Source: Apophysomyces variabilis (Eukaryota > Mucoromycota > Mucoromycetes > Mucorales > Mucoraceae). Taken from it: a stretch of 64,000 nucleotides of DNA. The translations under genes were made by a program, and so were the position numbers. The notes under the pieces are model-generated. The model was not told the origin of the DNA, ran no database searches, and saw nothing but the letters and a program-made list of their open reading frames with translations. Positions 1 to 11,335 of this stretch are shown piece by piece. The DNA lies in NCBI GenBank assembly GCA_002749535.1, contig MZZL01000406.1, positions 669,386 through 733,385 of the forward strand, read 5' to 3'. Position 1 is the stretch's first letter, and each line of letters starts with the position of its first letter.

Positions 1-1628
1 CTTACTTGTTGATGTATACACGAGTCAACTTTTGTCCTAGGGTTCCAAATATCCAAAAGAACCTTTACTTTTCACCGTTTCTTCGCTTGTTTTCATGGTA
101 ACACCTGAAATACGTGCGGGATGTCAACTACTATATAACAAGGCTCCGCTTCTGTCTTTTTCCTTCCTTGAGCAGAATTGCTACTCCTGTGTCACTATTT
201 GCAGCACAATATGTTAAAAAAAAGAAACTGCTTAAAAGCGATGCTAATGGATTCGATCTTTTTCAAAAGCACGCGGGAAACTAACCACTGCCTATGTTTG
301 TGTTCGACAAGCATAAACAGGAGACAGTGGATACACCTCCTCCAGGAAACTCCTTTCTTTGCTGGCATATTTAAGTCGGTTATCGAAGAAAAACCAGTTC
401 TCGGAATACACGTTAGTATTACTACTACAAATGTTTGGCAAACAGTGATGCTCGCCGCTTCCGATTGCATCATACGCCAAAGGATACCAAGGAATGTTAG
501 CAATCGAGTACACATTGTAACAGTTGTAAACTATCAATATGAGGCATTCATTACACTGTGGGACAAAAAACCTCATAGAACGCATAAGTTGTGTAGATCG
601 CACACAGAAGTCGCATTTTCTCTAATTTGAAACTAGAAGAAGTAAAAGCCAAGCTGTTACAGGAGTCACCTTGGATTTCTCAGAGTTTGCATGAATTTTG
701 TCGCTCTCCATGCTAAAAACGATGAATAGCGGATATGGGAGCGCGTAGTGGCCACGCCAAATAGTCAGGCACGTGCGAAGGCTACAATTCAGAGTCCCTG
801 CAAGCAATGGTTTTTTATTTCTTTTTGAGCGTACGGCACGATAAAAAGAAAATGTAATAGGTGTTATCTTGTATATATCGAAAGCTACAGAAGTTTTGAG
901 TGAGTGATGGGAAAAACTGAGGATCTCAAATCCAGGTTTAATTGCAAACCATATGTAAGATGTACTGAAGCGTTTGAGATTGGGACCGTATCTCTAACTT
1001 TTTATTAAACTGCTTACTACGCAAGGAGAGAAACACAGAGATGATATTAAAAACTGTGGATAAAACAGCTGCTTCCATTTCGCTGCTTACGTCAAATTGC
1101 GACCATCTCCGAGTAAGAATTTTCGGGGTTTATGACAAACTTCCAGTACGTTAATTGATTTGGAACATTTTCAGATCATGACAAGCATATTCAACTTGTT
1201 TGGTATATATATAAACATCACTAGCTACCGGATGTCGGAATAAATGGGCATGATCCAAAGCAAATAAACTGCTGGTCATTTCCTTTAGATGGAAAGAGGA
1301 AGACATGACACTGAGCTCCTTTGACTGAGAACAATTACTGTCTTTCTTTGTACGACCATGATTGGCATCTGCCAGTTGGTCTATATCGGAACCGCAATGC
1401 AGACAAAAGAAAGAAAAATGAGAATGAGAAAGAAAGGAGAAAGAGAAAGGTTAATGACCTTTTCATTTTGCCGAATCCATCCCTTGCCGGTGTTGGATTT
1501 CATATGTCTTTATTGGATCAGCATGACATAGACACTCGCCATCCGCTGTTACTGAAAATACCATCCTAAAAGTTCTCATGTATTTCACTCTTTTCATAAT
1601 CAATCCATTTTTTCCTGCCTTCATCATA
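1..1628. other. Left edge, no gene recognised
   Basis: No recognisable protein, RNA or repeat was found. The longest open frame (178-630, + strand, 150 codons) overlaps two other open frames of about 100 codons, is Cys/His/Ile-rich without a domain pattern, and looks like chance. The stretch just before 1629 is probably the promoter and 5' leader of the aquaglyceroporin gene. Confidence 0.5.
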
Positions 1629-2742
1629 ATGTCTGCACGGACCCTTTCAGTACGTTCAACGCTGGAAAAGGTAGTTGTTGTTAAAAATGACTCAACCAAC
1701 TATGCCACTCGTTCCTCGAATGATGACTATGACACCGATGACGGACACCTCGAGATAACCTCCACCTCTAGACGATGCTGCCATCGCTTATTAACCAGCC
1801 TTCGTAATTTTCGACACAAGGTAAATATGTACCATGGTAACACTTCAATCCTAATCACGATTGATACATATGCAGTATAGGGAACCGTTGGCTGAATTTT
1901 TTGCAACTCTTATCTTGGTTCTGTTCATTGACGGTCTGGTTGCTTATCAAGTTCTTATAGTTCCAAACAATCAATCATGGCTGACGGTTTGCATTGGATC
2001 TGGTAAGTTGGCATTTTTTTCTTGCGAGTATGGGGTAGTCAACGACTCTCAGGTCTTGCTGTACTTACCGCCATCTGTCTGGCGGGACATGTCTCGGTAA
2101 GATTAGTTCCGAATTGGTGCTGTGTATAGCGCCATCATGCTAACAAGAGCTTGGCTTCTTTTGTATCATTGAAAGGGAGCACATATAAATCCAGCAATAA
2201 CATTAGTTTTCTGTTGGTTTGGCGATTTTCCTGGCTATAAAGTCCCAATATACTGGTTCGCTCAGCTTGTGGGAGGTTTCTGTGGTGCAGCTCTTCTCTA
2301 CCCGATGATCTTGCCCGCCATTGATCGGTATGATGGCGGTATTCGCACTGTTCTCGGCCCAACCGGAACAGCTGGTGTCTTCGCAACCTATCCTCCACCA
2401 TACGTCAGTCCTACCATTGCCGCATTCTCGGAATTTATTGGGACGGCTGTGCTCGCCATTGTTGTTCTGGGTTCCGGTAACCCACGGAATATACCCTTTT
2501 CATCTTTTCAAGGAGTGATGGTCGGAATTGGGCTGACAGCTGTCATTCTCGCATTCGGTTACACATCCGGATTTTCACTCAATCCAGCTCGCGATTTCGG
2601 CCCAAGAGTGTTTACAGCAATAGCGGGATGGGGATTGGACGTATTTACCGTACAAAACTATTATGTGTTCGTGCCTTTGTTCGTACCCCTCGTAGGAGCC
2701 GTCTTTGGAAGCGTTGTATACTCCGTTTTTATTGATCAGTGA
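1629..2742 (+). CDS. Aquaglyceroporin (MIP family channel)
   Basis: Four exons: 1629-1820, 1876-2002, 2053-2096 and 2176-2742, giving 309 residues. Phases fit at every GT-AG junction. The protein is a six-helix major intrinsic protein that passes water, glycerol or other small polyols across a membrane. The first pore motif, NPA, lies at residues 126-128 (HINPAIT). The second is NPARD at 257-261. The Asp directly after NPAR is the classical mark of glycerol-conducting members (GlpF-like) as opposed to strict aquaporins. The N-terminal ~65 residues are hydrophilic and Ser/Thr/Asp-rich, likely a cytosolic tail. The ATG at 1629 was chosen because the upstream in-frame start at 1578 would add an unrelated hydrophobic leader. 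In fungi such channels help release or take up glycerol during osmotic stress; that role here is inferred from the family. Confidence 0.93.
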
Positions 2743-4525
2743 CCAGGTTAATTATTGTTTAACTAAAAATATCAAACTTTATATTGACAACGTAACATTC
2801 CCCTTACTGTATTGTAAACTTCTAAACATACAAGGTACCGAATGCTGAAATTCAACGTTTGTAGCCACGGTGTTTCTACGTGTAACAATGTATATCCAGT
2901 AGTTGAGTAACTCAAGTTTTACTATAGTATCCATAAACCTTGTTTCTAGCTTACTAGGTTCATGCAAGCAAAATTGTTACTCTTTTGCATTTCTCGGTTA
3001 TAAGAGAAAGTTCTGTTGGCTTTTGCTCCGGGCATTCGCGTCACATGAGACTTATAGTAAGGCATAAAGAAATGAAACGCTGCATAAACAAACTTGAATA
3101 ATGCATTAACGTCATATTCGGTGATATGTCGGGAAGCTCTTTTAGATCTTTTCCAGCAAAGCTAGATTAAGATGGTAATGGGGGAAACGTGTTTCTGTTC
3201 GCATTGACATCTTGCAACAACTTTTCCGCAATGATTTACAAACTAGAATTCTATGATGAGAGACAGTGTCTGTATTATAATTATCTTTTTATGCTTGTTC
3301 AACCAAGACTCCCTACCTGTGGAATACAAAGCACTCTCAGTTTCTAGAGCCGGGAATTCTCTTGTCAGCTCCTTATATCAAATGATTGTATAATCTCTCC
3401 GCTCCGCTCCGATGACCCTTCAACTTTCACCCGCGTTTTCTCCAGGCATTGTATTTCAAATATGATCAGAAGCATAATCTTCGCCTGTTTGGGATCCGCT
3501 AGCTTACGTTGCCAAAAGCCTCTGTTCTTTTGTTGAAGTCCTATCTAGTTGTAGGGATAAACTGTAAGATTCAGGTAAACCGTGACTTTAATCGTGTATA
3601 ACCAGTCAAAAAGCTGGTTTGTCTGTTTCTCCTTTTGGTTTTTGATCAATCTTTCATAGTTAGTTTCCGGTTCCGCCTCGTATGTCTACGCATGTTCGTC
3701 TTGCATGTTCTTCTCTCTCCGCCCTCAGTATATTGAGCATCCTTTCTGCACCATGCTATTAACCAACGCACCCAGATGTTGAAATATGCAACGGACACGG
3801 TTACCCTAAGCAGTGGATATTTGTCTTTTCCGGACTCGAAGGTTTCAGTAAGACTTGATGCTAGCTTCTGCTGTCGCCGCAGTGGTAATCAAGTCTAAGT
3901 ACTCCCATTTATGAGCGGACGAGGTCTATCGTGAAGAATAGGAATGGTTGTCACTATCATCTTTCTGTGCACTCACCGGGAACAAGCTCTACATACATAC
4001 GTCACTCCTAAACTCGATATAAGTAGCTAAGATGTCCTAAAAGTTATGCATTAGATGCGTGGACGTGCAGCATTTCAAACGTATTAGTATATCATGCCAA
4101 ACGCATTGTGTATCATGCCAGCACTAACTCCTTCAGTCTAGCCAACCATCCTCGTTGAAACAAACAAAGTTCGTTTGCAGTAAATGGTGTCTAAAAGACC
4201 TTAGTAATATGCACATATAGACATAGATAAGAAAGATGCCTGTCCCAATATCGGTGAGACTTCTTTTTTGGTTGAAACGGGTTATTATTTGTGACACTTT
4301 GTCATTGACTGTAGTCCACTGTCCTAAGAGCGGAAATATGTTCGGGGCTAGAATAATTCGAGAGTGCGGTTAGCACGCTTGCTTATGCCGCTCAGACCGA
4401 TTTTTTGTCGAGGAGAGGACAAAGCTCATATCATCAATGGAAAATGATGGTATTTGATGCCAAACCTTTGTTTCATTTTGAGCAAACGCTTAATATCTGC
4501 TTTGAGCGCACCATTTCGTTCAGGT
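2743..4525. other. Intergenic, no gene recognised
   Basis: About 1.8 kb with only short, unconvincing frames (under 65 codons) and no recognisable RNA gene. It holds the 3' end of the aquaglyceroporin transcript and the upstream region of the next gene. Confidence 0.5.
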
Positions 4526-4598
4526 TGACGTAAAGTAGCCATTTAGGTATATATAGTATGATTGTAAATTTGTTTGGGCGGCAAACATATTTACGTCA
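4526..4598 (+). promoter_or_regulatory. TATA element flanked by two CRE/ATF-type sites
   Basis: TGACGTAA lies at 4526-4533 and its inverted form TTACGTCA at 4591-4598. Between them is a TATA-like TATATATAG at about 4548-4556. All lie 70-140 bp before the ATG at 4667. TGACGTAA/TTACGTCA is the consensus bound by bZIP factors of the CREB/ATF family. The arrangement is seen in the sequence; its use as a promoter is inference. Confidence 0.5.
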
Positions 4599-4666
4599 TT
4601 TTTAAAAAACGAAGGAGCTTCCAGCTGCGTTCGCTATTTTCTCACGTTTCCCCACTGTTAGTCACC

Positions 4667-5239
4667 ATGGCCGAAGATAATTTGAGTGCGCTTGCTCAGA
4701 AATACCAAGAACTGCGCAGTCGTCCCGGGAAATACGGAGGAGGTGAACACGATGAAGTAGTTGACTCGCCTGATGGTGAAAAGTTCCAAGTAATGAAGGT
4801 AAGTTGAAAAAGTAGAACGTGGAATAAGTTGAACGAAAAAGGGAAATAGGCACTAGGCGACCAACTTGGGTTACCCGGTACGCCAGCAGCTACGATTCTT
4901 TCTCATTTGGGCAAACCTGATGAGTTGACGCTCATGTTGCCGCAGGCCACTCTACCTACGATGCCTGGTAAGAGATATTGAAAAAGAGGCACTAGTATGC
5001 TGATACTCACAGTGACTATTTAGGCCCAGCTATCATGGCAGAAAGCGCGCAACCTGATCCTTCACAGCAACAACCATTTTATTTCGTATACTATTGGCGT
5101 CACAAACATGATTACCTTTATTTCAAGGTTTATGAAGAATAGACCCTGATTACTACGTGGAACTGACTGTCTTCTGTTATAGATTGATCCAACAAAGGAG
5201 ACTGTGATCACTTCACAGTGGTTTAACACTGCCGAGTAA
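4667..5239 (+). CDS. Small conserved-looking protein of unknown function
   Basis: Four exons: 4667-4798, 4850-4967, 5024-5127 and 5183-5239, giving 136 residues. All junctions are GT-AG with consistent phase, and the ATG sits in a good context (CACCATGG). I do not recognise the protein. The N-terminal ~40 residues are charged and Gly-rich. Next comes a motif around LGLPGTPAATILSHLGKPDE, then a Gln/Pro linker, then an aromatic strand-rich tail (FYFVYYWRHKHDYLYFK) ending close to QWFNTAE. The pairing of a 'threshold-then-LGKPD' helix with a later YYWR..DYLYF strand resembles the fold pattern of SmpA/BamE-type domains, but this is only a resemblance. There is no signal peptide or membrane segment. 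The even exon sizes and clean splicing argue for a real gene. Confidence 0.75.
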
Positions 5240-6266
5240 GCTACAGCAAGTCAAGAAGGCACCCTACTACAAGCGGTTTTGAGGATGTGACTTTGTTAAG
5301 AAACATGTGTTGATTGATTGTGCAGTGCGTATAAAAATGCTGATCATATTCTACGGCACTGTGGTGCTGGAAATTCTGGTGAAAAGTTGGGCATTTCCTG
5401 GAGTGCGTATTATGTGATAGGTGCACACACAACTAATTCAGAAAGATTAAAAGCGACGGCGCATGAAGCAGTTATAGTCATACAGTCAAAGAAGATCGAC
5501 TTAAGGATGATGTTAAACCCTTTCTTTTCTGTTTTTTCGATGTAATCTTGCTCATATAAGCGTTGCATCTGATCTCGGTGGTAATGGTCTATGAAGCATA
5601 AGCGATTCACATCAGATCCGTTAACGATAGGAAATTATATGAAGCCAACACATATTCGCAGACGGATTAGTAAGTCCTACGTCTGGCTCCAGCCAACTGG
5701 GCATTTAATGTTTGTGTTATACAGACTGCTTATAGTCTATTTAGCCAGGTGGACCGTTCCGGAGGTCCTCATCGGTGTCGGCACAAGATTATGCAGACAT
5801 GGATCGGGATCTGCATGCTGTATCTTTGACTTGTTTGCTAGCTTTATTCCACGCATCACTAGTACCCCCGTTTAAGCTATGTATCAGAAACGGATTACCG
5901 ATCACTTTATCTGACTCGAGAATGAACCAATCTAATGCTTACAGTCCCTTGGCGTGTGCTAATTTTAATAGAATGGAAAGATGAAAGGTGCACGCAAACA
6001 GACTACAATCAACACCTATGGATGGAGCAAATGAGTTGTAAGATGCGATTGCTTTTATTATAAGTTTGATCTCCACATGGATGGATTGTCTGCGCTCCAT
6101 AATCTCCGATTTTGTTCGGCAAAGGGATCGTCCGCAGTTGTGGGCTGATCATCACAAGGCTTTGATTTTCCTCCTCAGCTTTCTGTTCGTCCACCCTTTA
6201 AGCATTCCAACCTGTTACCTCTTCAAATTACACTATCTGTTTTCTATATTCAATCTATAGCTTGCA
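5240..6266. other. Intergenic, possible 5' exons of the TLDc gene
   Basis: No complete gene recognised. The TLDc gene downstream may have extra 5' exons here: an in-frame stop and a plausible acceptor (CTATAG at about 6255-6260) lie just before its first clear codons. No upstream exon could be assigned with confidence. Confidence 0.4.
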
Positions 6267-7016
6267 ATGACACCACCTTTACTCATCAACAGGCGATCCG
6301 ATACAGAGCCGGTGATGACAGAAGCTATTGCGGAACAGGCATGCGTCACCGGATTAATACCTTCGCACTAACATCCTGTTTTAGTTGCGGCCATATCTTC
6401 CCCGGAGATACCGTTTGGCCTCGCAGTGGACATTGCTGTACAGTCTTGATCAACACGGCGTGAGTTTAACGACACTCTACCGGCTTGCACGGACAAACAA
6501 GGGACCCTGTATCCTTTGCATAAAAGACTCTGACGATCAGGTAAAAAGGGAACGAAAAAAGACAGAATAAAAGAATTGCAGAACTCAATGTTAACTGCTG
6601 GCGGAAAAAGATATATGGTGCTTTTCTGAATGAATCATTAAAACCTACATCACATTATTATGGTACTGGGGAATGGTAAAATGGTCAATGACGGGCAACA
6701 ATGAGTTGACAGAGATAGCATAGCTTTTTATGGAAGGCCGACGGCAACAAAGTATTCCCTTGGACAGGCAAAAATGAATATATGATCTTGTCTGAATCTG
6801 ATTTTATCGCCATTGGAGGAGGGTAGGTTAAATACCTGAGGAGGACAAAGTCTATATGTAATGCTATTGGGTAGAGACGGCTCGTTCGGGTTATGGTTAA
6901 ATTCAGATCTTGAAAAAGGCTATAGTGAGCCATGCCCAACGTTTGATAATGAACGACTCTCGCGACAACCAGAATTCGTATGCATTGAATTGGAACTGTG
7001 GGGTTTTCGGATTTAA
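6267..7016 (+). CDS. TLDc domain protein (OXR1-like)
   Basis: Five exons: 6267-6338, 6385-6540, 6611-6675, 6724-6822 and 6875-7016, giving about 177 residues that cover an entire TLDc domain. Hallmarks in order are LRPYLPRRYRLASQW, LLYSLDQHGVSLTTLY, YGAFLNE, CFLWK, FPWTGKNEYMIL, the AIGGGDG turn, FGLWLNSDL, CPTFDNERLS and the closing CIELELWGF. TLDc proteins of the OXR1/NCOA7 group protect against oxidative damage and bind or regulate the V-ATPase; that role is known for the family and only inferred here. The first intron appears to be GC-AG (CAG|GCATGC); a GT donor six bases later would add two residues. The start at 6267 is minimal, because a possible splice acceptor before it leaves room for further 5' exons. 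Confidence 0.85.
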
Positions 7017-8496
7017 GGTTCGTTGAACGAAAGAGATAGAAAAATTGTACGCTGCTGGTTATCGAATGGGTAAAGAGAAGTCCAGGCTAAACGTTAAATC
7101 AAAGGGATAAAAATTGCTGAATAACTTGAAATCGCGGGAATTGGCGGGTAAGTCCAGATACCATCACCGTAGACGCGAGTCGCTCAAAAGCGAAATGGGT
7201 TCGAAATAGGGTCCCACCTATACATTGTATTTCCGTTTCATCCGGTCAAACTAGGACATGCAAGCTGGCAAGGATACTCGGTTCAACAAGATGATTCATA
7301 TTCTGATGCTGATAACATACGTTCGAAACTACTTTAACGTACATAAAAATTGCATGTAGGTTTTACTTTTGTCTAAAGGAATTGAAACGTTCCTAAGCAA
7401 CACGTTTCAGACGAAGCGTGGCCTTGAGCATGACCAACTAAAGATTAAGAGGTTGATGTGTCAGATGGTTAAGCACAACGTGGGGTTAGATATCTTGGAA
7501 AACTTCCCACAGCCAGGAAATGAACACGCCATTTTAAACATCCTTTCACCTTCTGTTTAAATAGGTTATGAAGCTCGATAAAAGGGACTCTGTTGTTAAT
7601 AATATGTTATAAAGTTGTCACTACATGACTGGTTTGGCATTAAACCAACACCAACACGTAAGACAATGTTTGTTCCTGCTGTTTATGTATTGGAAAATAT
7701 GTTTCTTCCTTTCTGCATGACACTAACTTATGTAACCATGGGAGAAGGAATCTCTGTTTGATACTTATTCAAACTGAAAATATAAAGCAGTCTCTCATAG
7801 TTGCGTAACATAGATATAGAGCACTACCTATGCAATCTCCTTTACGATACGTACCAAAGTGATTCTATATCATTTAGTTTCTTCGATGACTCGAAAGTAA
7901 ACTTGGACCGGATAAACAGTTCGTTCACCATCAAGTAATCAGCTTTCAGTAGGTTCTATGGCATTTGATTGGTCGAGGTAGGTGGACCATAAGGGTCTTC
8001 GGCTAAAAAAGGGGATGGGGTGCATATGTCAAAAAAGGAAACGACTTGCAGGGTAATGATGTCGCAACTCCGAACATCACTGATTTGTCAAAGATGAGCA
8101 AGAAAGATTTCATTGTTCATCTAGTACTACGTTTACTCCTATCGAGTGAAATCGATAACACCAACTGTACATTGAGTGGGGAATGGATTGGCTTGTTGTT
8201 TACGATTATGCCAATCAGTGAGATAACTATGACATTGTTTCGTGGGAAATGAGTTCTGTTGTGGATAAACATCTCACCATTGCAGTCACACAGTCTAAAG
8301 GGATTGGAAGGCGACCTATCCGATAGGATATCCGTAAACTCTAAATGATTCGCCCCAACTTTAGCGTTTGTCAGCAAAGCGGTGCATCATTTTTTTAAAA
8401 AAATCCCGTCCGCTGTTACCTTTTTTTTTTATTCTTGCTTTTAAAAAAAGGAAAAGTTTGCTTATTCAACTCTTGTTCTTCTTTTCTACTTTAAAC
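7017..8496. other. Intergenic, no gene recognised
   Basis: About 1.5 kb. A 63-codon open stretch at 7369-7560 and an 86-codon minus-strand frame at 8117-8377 match nothing I know. T-rich tracts at about 8418-8430 and 8476-8490 precede the G6PD start and are probably its promoter and leader. Confidence 0.45.
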
Positions 8497-10256
8497 ATGA
8501 CTACACCTGTCCAACAACTTCGTGACCAAGTAACCAAGGAACTCCACGGCTCAGTGACTATTGTCGGTATGTTTGGGGGGAAAAGTCGCGTCAGAAACGA
8601 AAAATATCGACGTGACGTTGGGGAAGAACTTATCTAAACGATCGTTATCTTGCTTTCATGACAGTCTTGGGTGCATCGGGAGACTTAGCCAAAAAAAAGA
8701 CCTATCCTGCCTTGTTCGGCCTGTATCGTCATGGATTCCTGCCAGAAAATACCCAAATCGTTGGTTATGCACGCACACAAATGACACACGAAGATTATAT
8801 TAAGAGAGTGACTCAATACATCAAAACGGAGGGTTGTGAGGATAAACTGGAGGCATTTAAGAAGATTACAAGCTATGTGTCAGGCCAATATGATGAGGAT
8901 GAGTCATGGCAACGTTTGGACAAGGCGTTGGGAGAGAGTGAGCAGAAGAGAAGAGTGGCATCCGGCAGCAAGCATCGTATTTTCTACATGGCTTTGCCTC
9001 CGTCTGTGTTCATTCCGGTAGCCAAAGGTTTGAAGCACAATGTATATACCAAAGAAGGATCAAACCGTCTGGTCGTGGAAAAACCTTTTGGTACGGACCT
9101 CGAAAGTGCCAGACACCTTGGCAAGGAACTGGGAGCACTCTTTGCCGAAGAAGAGGTCAGTACTGTCTTTTTTTGGGAAGACGTTTACGTGTACTGATCG
9201 TGAAATGGATGTCACGTTTTGTTATAGATTTTCCGCATTGATCATTATCTCGGGAAGGAAATGGTCAAGAACGTAATGAATGTCCGCTTTGCCAACATTT
9301 TCTTCAGCAACATTTGGGATCGCAACAATATCGATAACGTTCAGATTACGTTTAAGGAGCCCTTTGGAACGGAAGGCCGTGGCGGTTACTTTGATCAAAA
9401 TGGAATCATTCGAGACGTGATGCAAAACCGTATGTTATACCATGAATAAGCATTTTGTCAGTGCTGACTGAAGTAATATCGGAGTATAGATTTGCTGCAG
9501 GTCCTGTCTTTGATTGCCATGGAGCGGCCCATTTCAACCGATGCCGAAGCCATTCGTGACGAGAAAGTCAAGGTGCTTAAATGCATTCAGCCCATCTCTC
9601 TTGAAGACGCACTCTTGGGTCAATACGTAGCTGCCAATGGCAAGCCAGGATACCTTGAGGATGAGACGTTGAAGAATAAGGACAGCCTTACACCCACTTT
9701 TGCAGCATTGACTTGCTGGATTCATAACGAGCGCTGGGAAGGCGTGCCTTTTATTTTGAAGGCCGGTAAGGCTTTGAATGAGGCCAAGGTGGAAATCCGC
9801 ATTCAGTTCCGCCATGTTCCCGGTAACTTATACCGAGAATCATCACGCAACGAGTTAGTGATGCGTATCCAACCCAAGGAGGCTATGTACGTGAAGTTTA
9901 ATAATAAGCAACCTGGCCTGTCATATCAAACGATCCAGACCGACCTTGACTTGTCCTACCATGACCGCTACACTGACCTTCATATCCCCGACGCTTACGA
10001 ATCGCTTATCTTGGATGTCTTACGCAATGACCATTCCAATTTTGTCCGTGACGACGAACTTGAAGCTGCCTGGAAAATCTTCACACCTTTACTTCACAAG
10101 ATTGATGGTCATGCCAACGACGTCCAAGTGAAGCAGTATCCATATGGTTCTCGGGGCCCGGCTGAACTTGACAATTTTGTGAAGAAATATGGCTATGACC
10201 GTGCACAAGCCGAATACTCGTGGCCTCGTCAAAGCGTTGCCGGAAACAAGCTTTAA
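8497..10256 (+). CDS. ZWF1: Glucose-6-phosphate 1-dehydrogenase
   Basis: Four exons: 8497-8566, 8665-9155, 9228-9429 and 9490-10256, giving 509 residues, normal for the family. The enzyme oxidises glucose-6-phosphate to 6-phosphogluconolactone and makes NADPH, the first step of the oxidative pentose phosphate pathway in the cytosol. The coenzyme motif [10 protein letters not shown] is at about residues 26-35. VEKPFG is followed by the substrate-binding signature RIDHYLGKE at about 190-198, whose His/Lys are catalytic. NPF-type and C-terminal motifs follow: [30 protein letters not shown], and [15 protein letters not shown]. Intron 1 splits the Val codon before the Rossmann motif. Intron 3 splits the His of QNHLLQVL, which confirms the splice sites. 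The short leader [11 protein letters not shown] carries no targeting peptide. NADPH supply links it functionally, though not by operon, to redox genes such as the FMO at 35.9 kb. Confidence 0.98.
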
Positions 10257-11335
10257 ATGGTCTATTCATTTTAAACGTTCATTCTTACTGTTTTGGTCTT
10301 TTGGTTTGGCTTTCATTTTTTTTACCTTTGATTTGATGACCATGCTTTGTCGATATGGGAAAATGAGCGTTCATTCTCCTTCTCCTTCTCCTTCTCCTTC
10401 CCCTCTCTTCCATCTTCCGTGTAAAACTTCGTATTTCATTATGTAGCGTTCTTTTTCCCCTTCTCTTCATTAAACAATTGTGCAGAACAACTTCTAGGAT
10501 ACGCTTTGATTGGCATTCTTCGGTAGAGACTTGGTTGCTACACTGATTCCTTCATCTGAACAGTATTCATCCGTGTGATGCAACACAAATACTTGCAATT
10601 CTTTCCCGTGGTCTACTGTGACCTAACAATTTCTTGTGATGTTGTATGAATTACCAATCTATGGAGCTTGAGAACAATAACTGGATAACAAGCTTAATCT
10701 TTAAGGGGTTTTCTTAGGATCCCAGGTACGCAGAACATTTCTCTGGCAAGTACTAAACTAGATCAGCCAAAATTAGTGATGTTTCGCGGTTGGTGCCAGT
10801 TTTTGCAATAATTTCTGCTCAAATTATTGAGCTTACAGTCTCCATAGCTCCCTTAGTATTGCTTGTATTGGCCATTCCAGCTGAAAAGCTAATCAGACTG
10901 AGTAGCTTTGCCGTGCTGGACTATCATTTCGAACAATAAGAATTTCGTCGACCGCTACGGCACATACACATCAACAACTGTTTAGGCACACAGATCATGG
11001 AATTGTTTCCATGCTTAGTTTCTATGATATAACACTGCTCTTCGGAACGCTTTCTATGCATGCCACTGTAGAGAAGGAAGACCGATCACAATGAATTTTG
11101 CGTCCATCGGGAGACCCAGTTTATGTAGATGGAATATGATTCGTGCATAGCCGGTTAACTAATACCATGAATTTTGTACGTCTTACTGCAAGGTTAGCAA
11201 TGCAGCAGAACCCAAAAAATTTCTGGAGTCTCGTCATTGGTAGGACAACGTCTACCGTTGATTGGCTGAAAACTTTCTCTCAGACGCACAGTGCCTTTGA
11301 CTGGCAAAAAGCAACGAGGCCTGTTCAGAATCAAC
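10257..11335. other. Intergenic after G6PD
   Basis: G6PD 3' region and the upstream part of SWC4. A (TTCTCC) microsatellite is listed separately. Short open frames at 11143-11361 overlap the presumed SWC4 leader and show no domain. Confidence 0.5.
10374..10403. repeat. TTCTCC microsatellite
   Basis: Four perfect copies of the hexamer TTCTCC (10374-10397), followed by a decayed copy. It lies in the G6PD 3' region and is a simple repeat of no evident function. Confidence 0.9.

Noticed and set aside
178..630. 150-codon open frame at the left edge
   Set aside because: Overlapped by two other open frames; composition looks random.
4360..4420. tRNA-like GCGGTTAGCACGCTTGC stretch
   Set aside because: No acceptor or T-arm pairing and no B box could be found.
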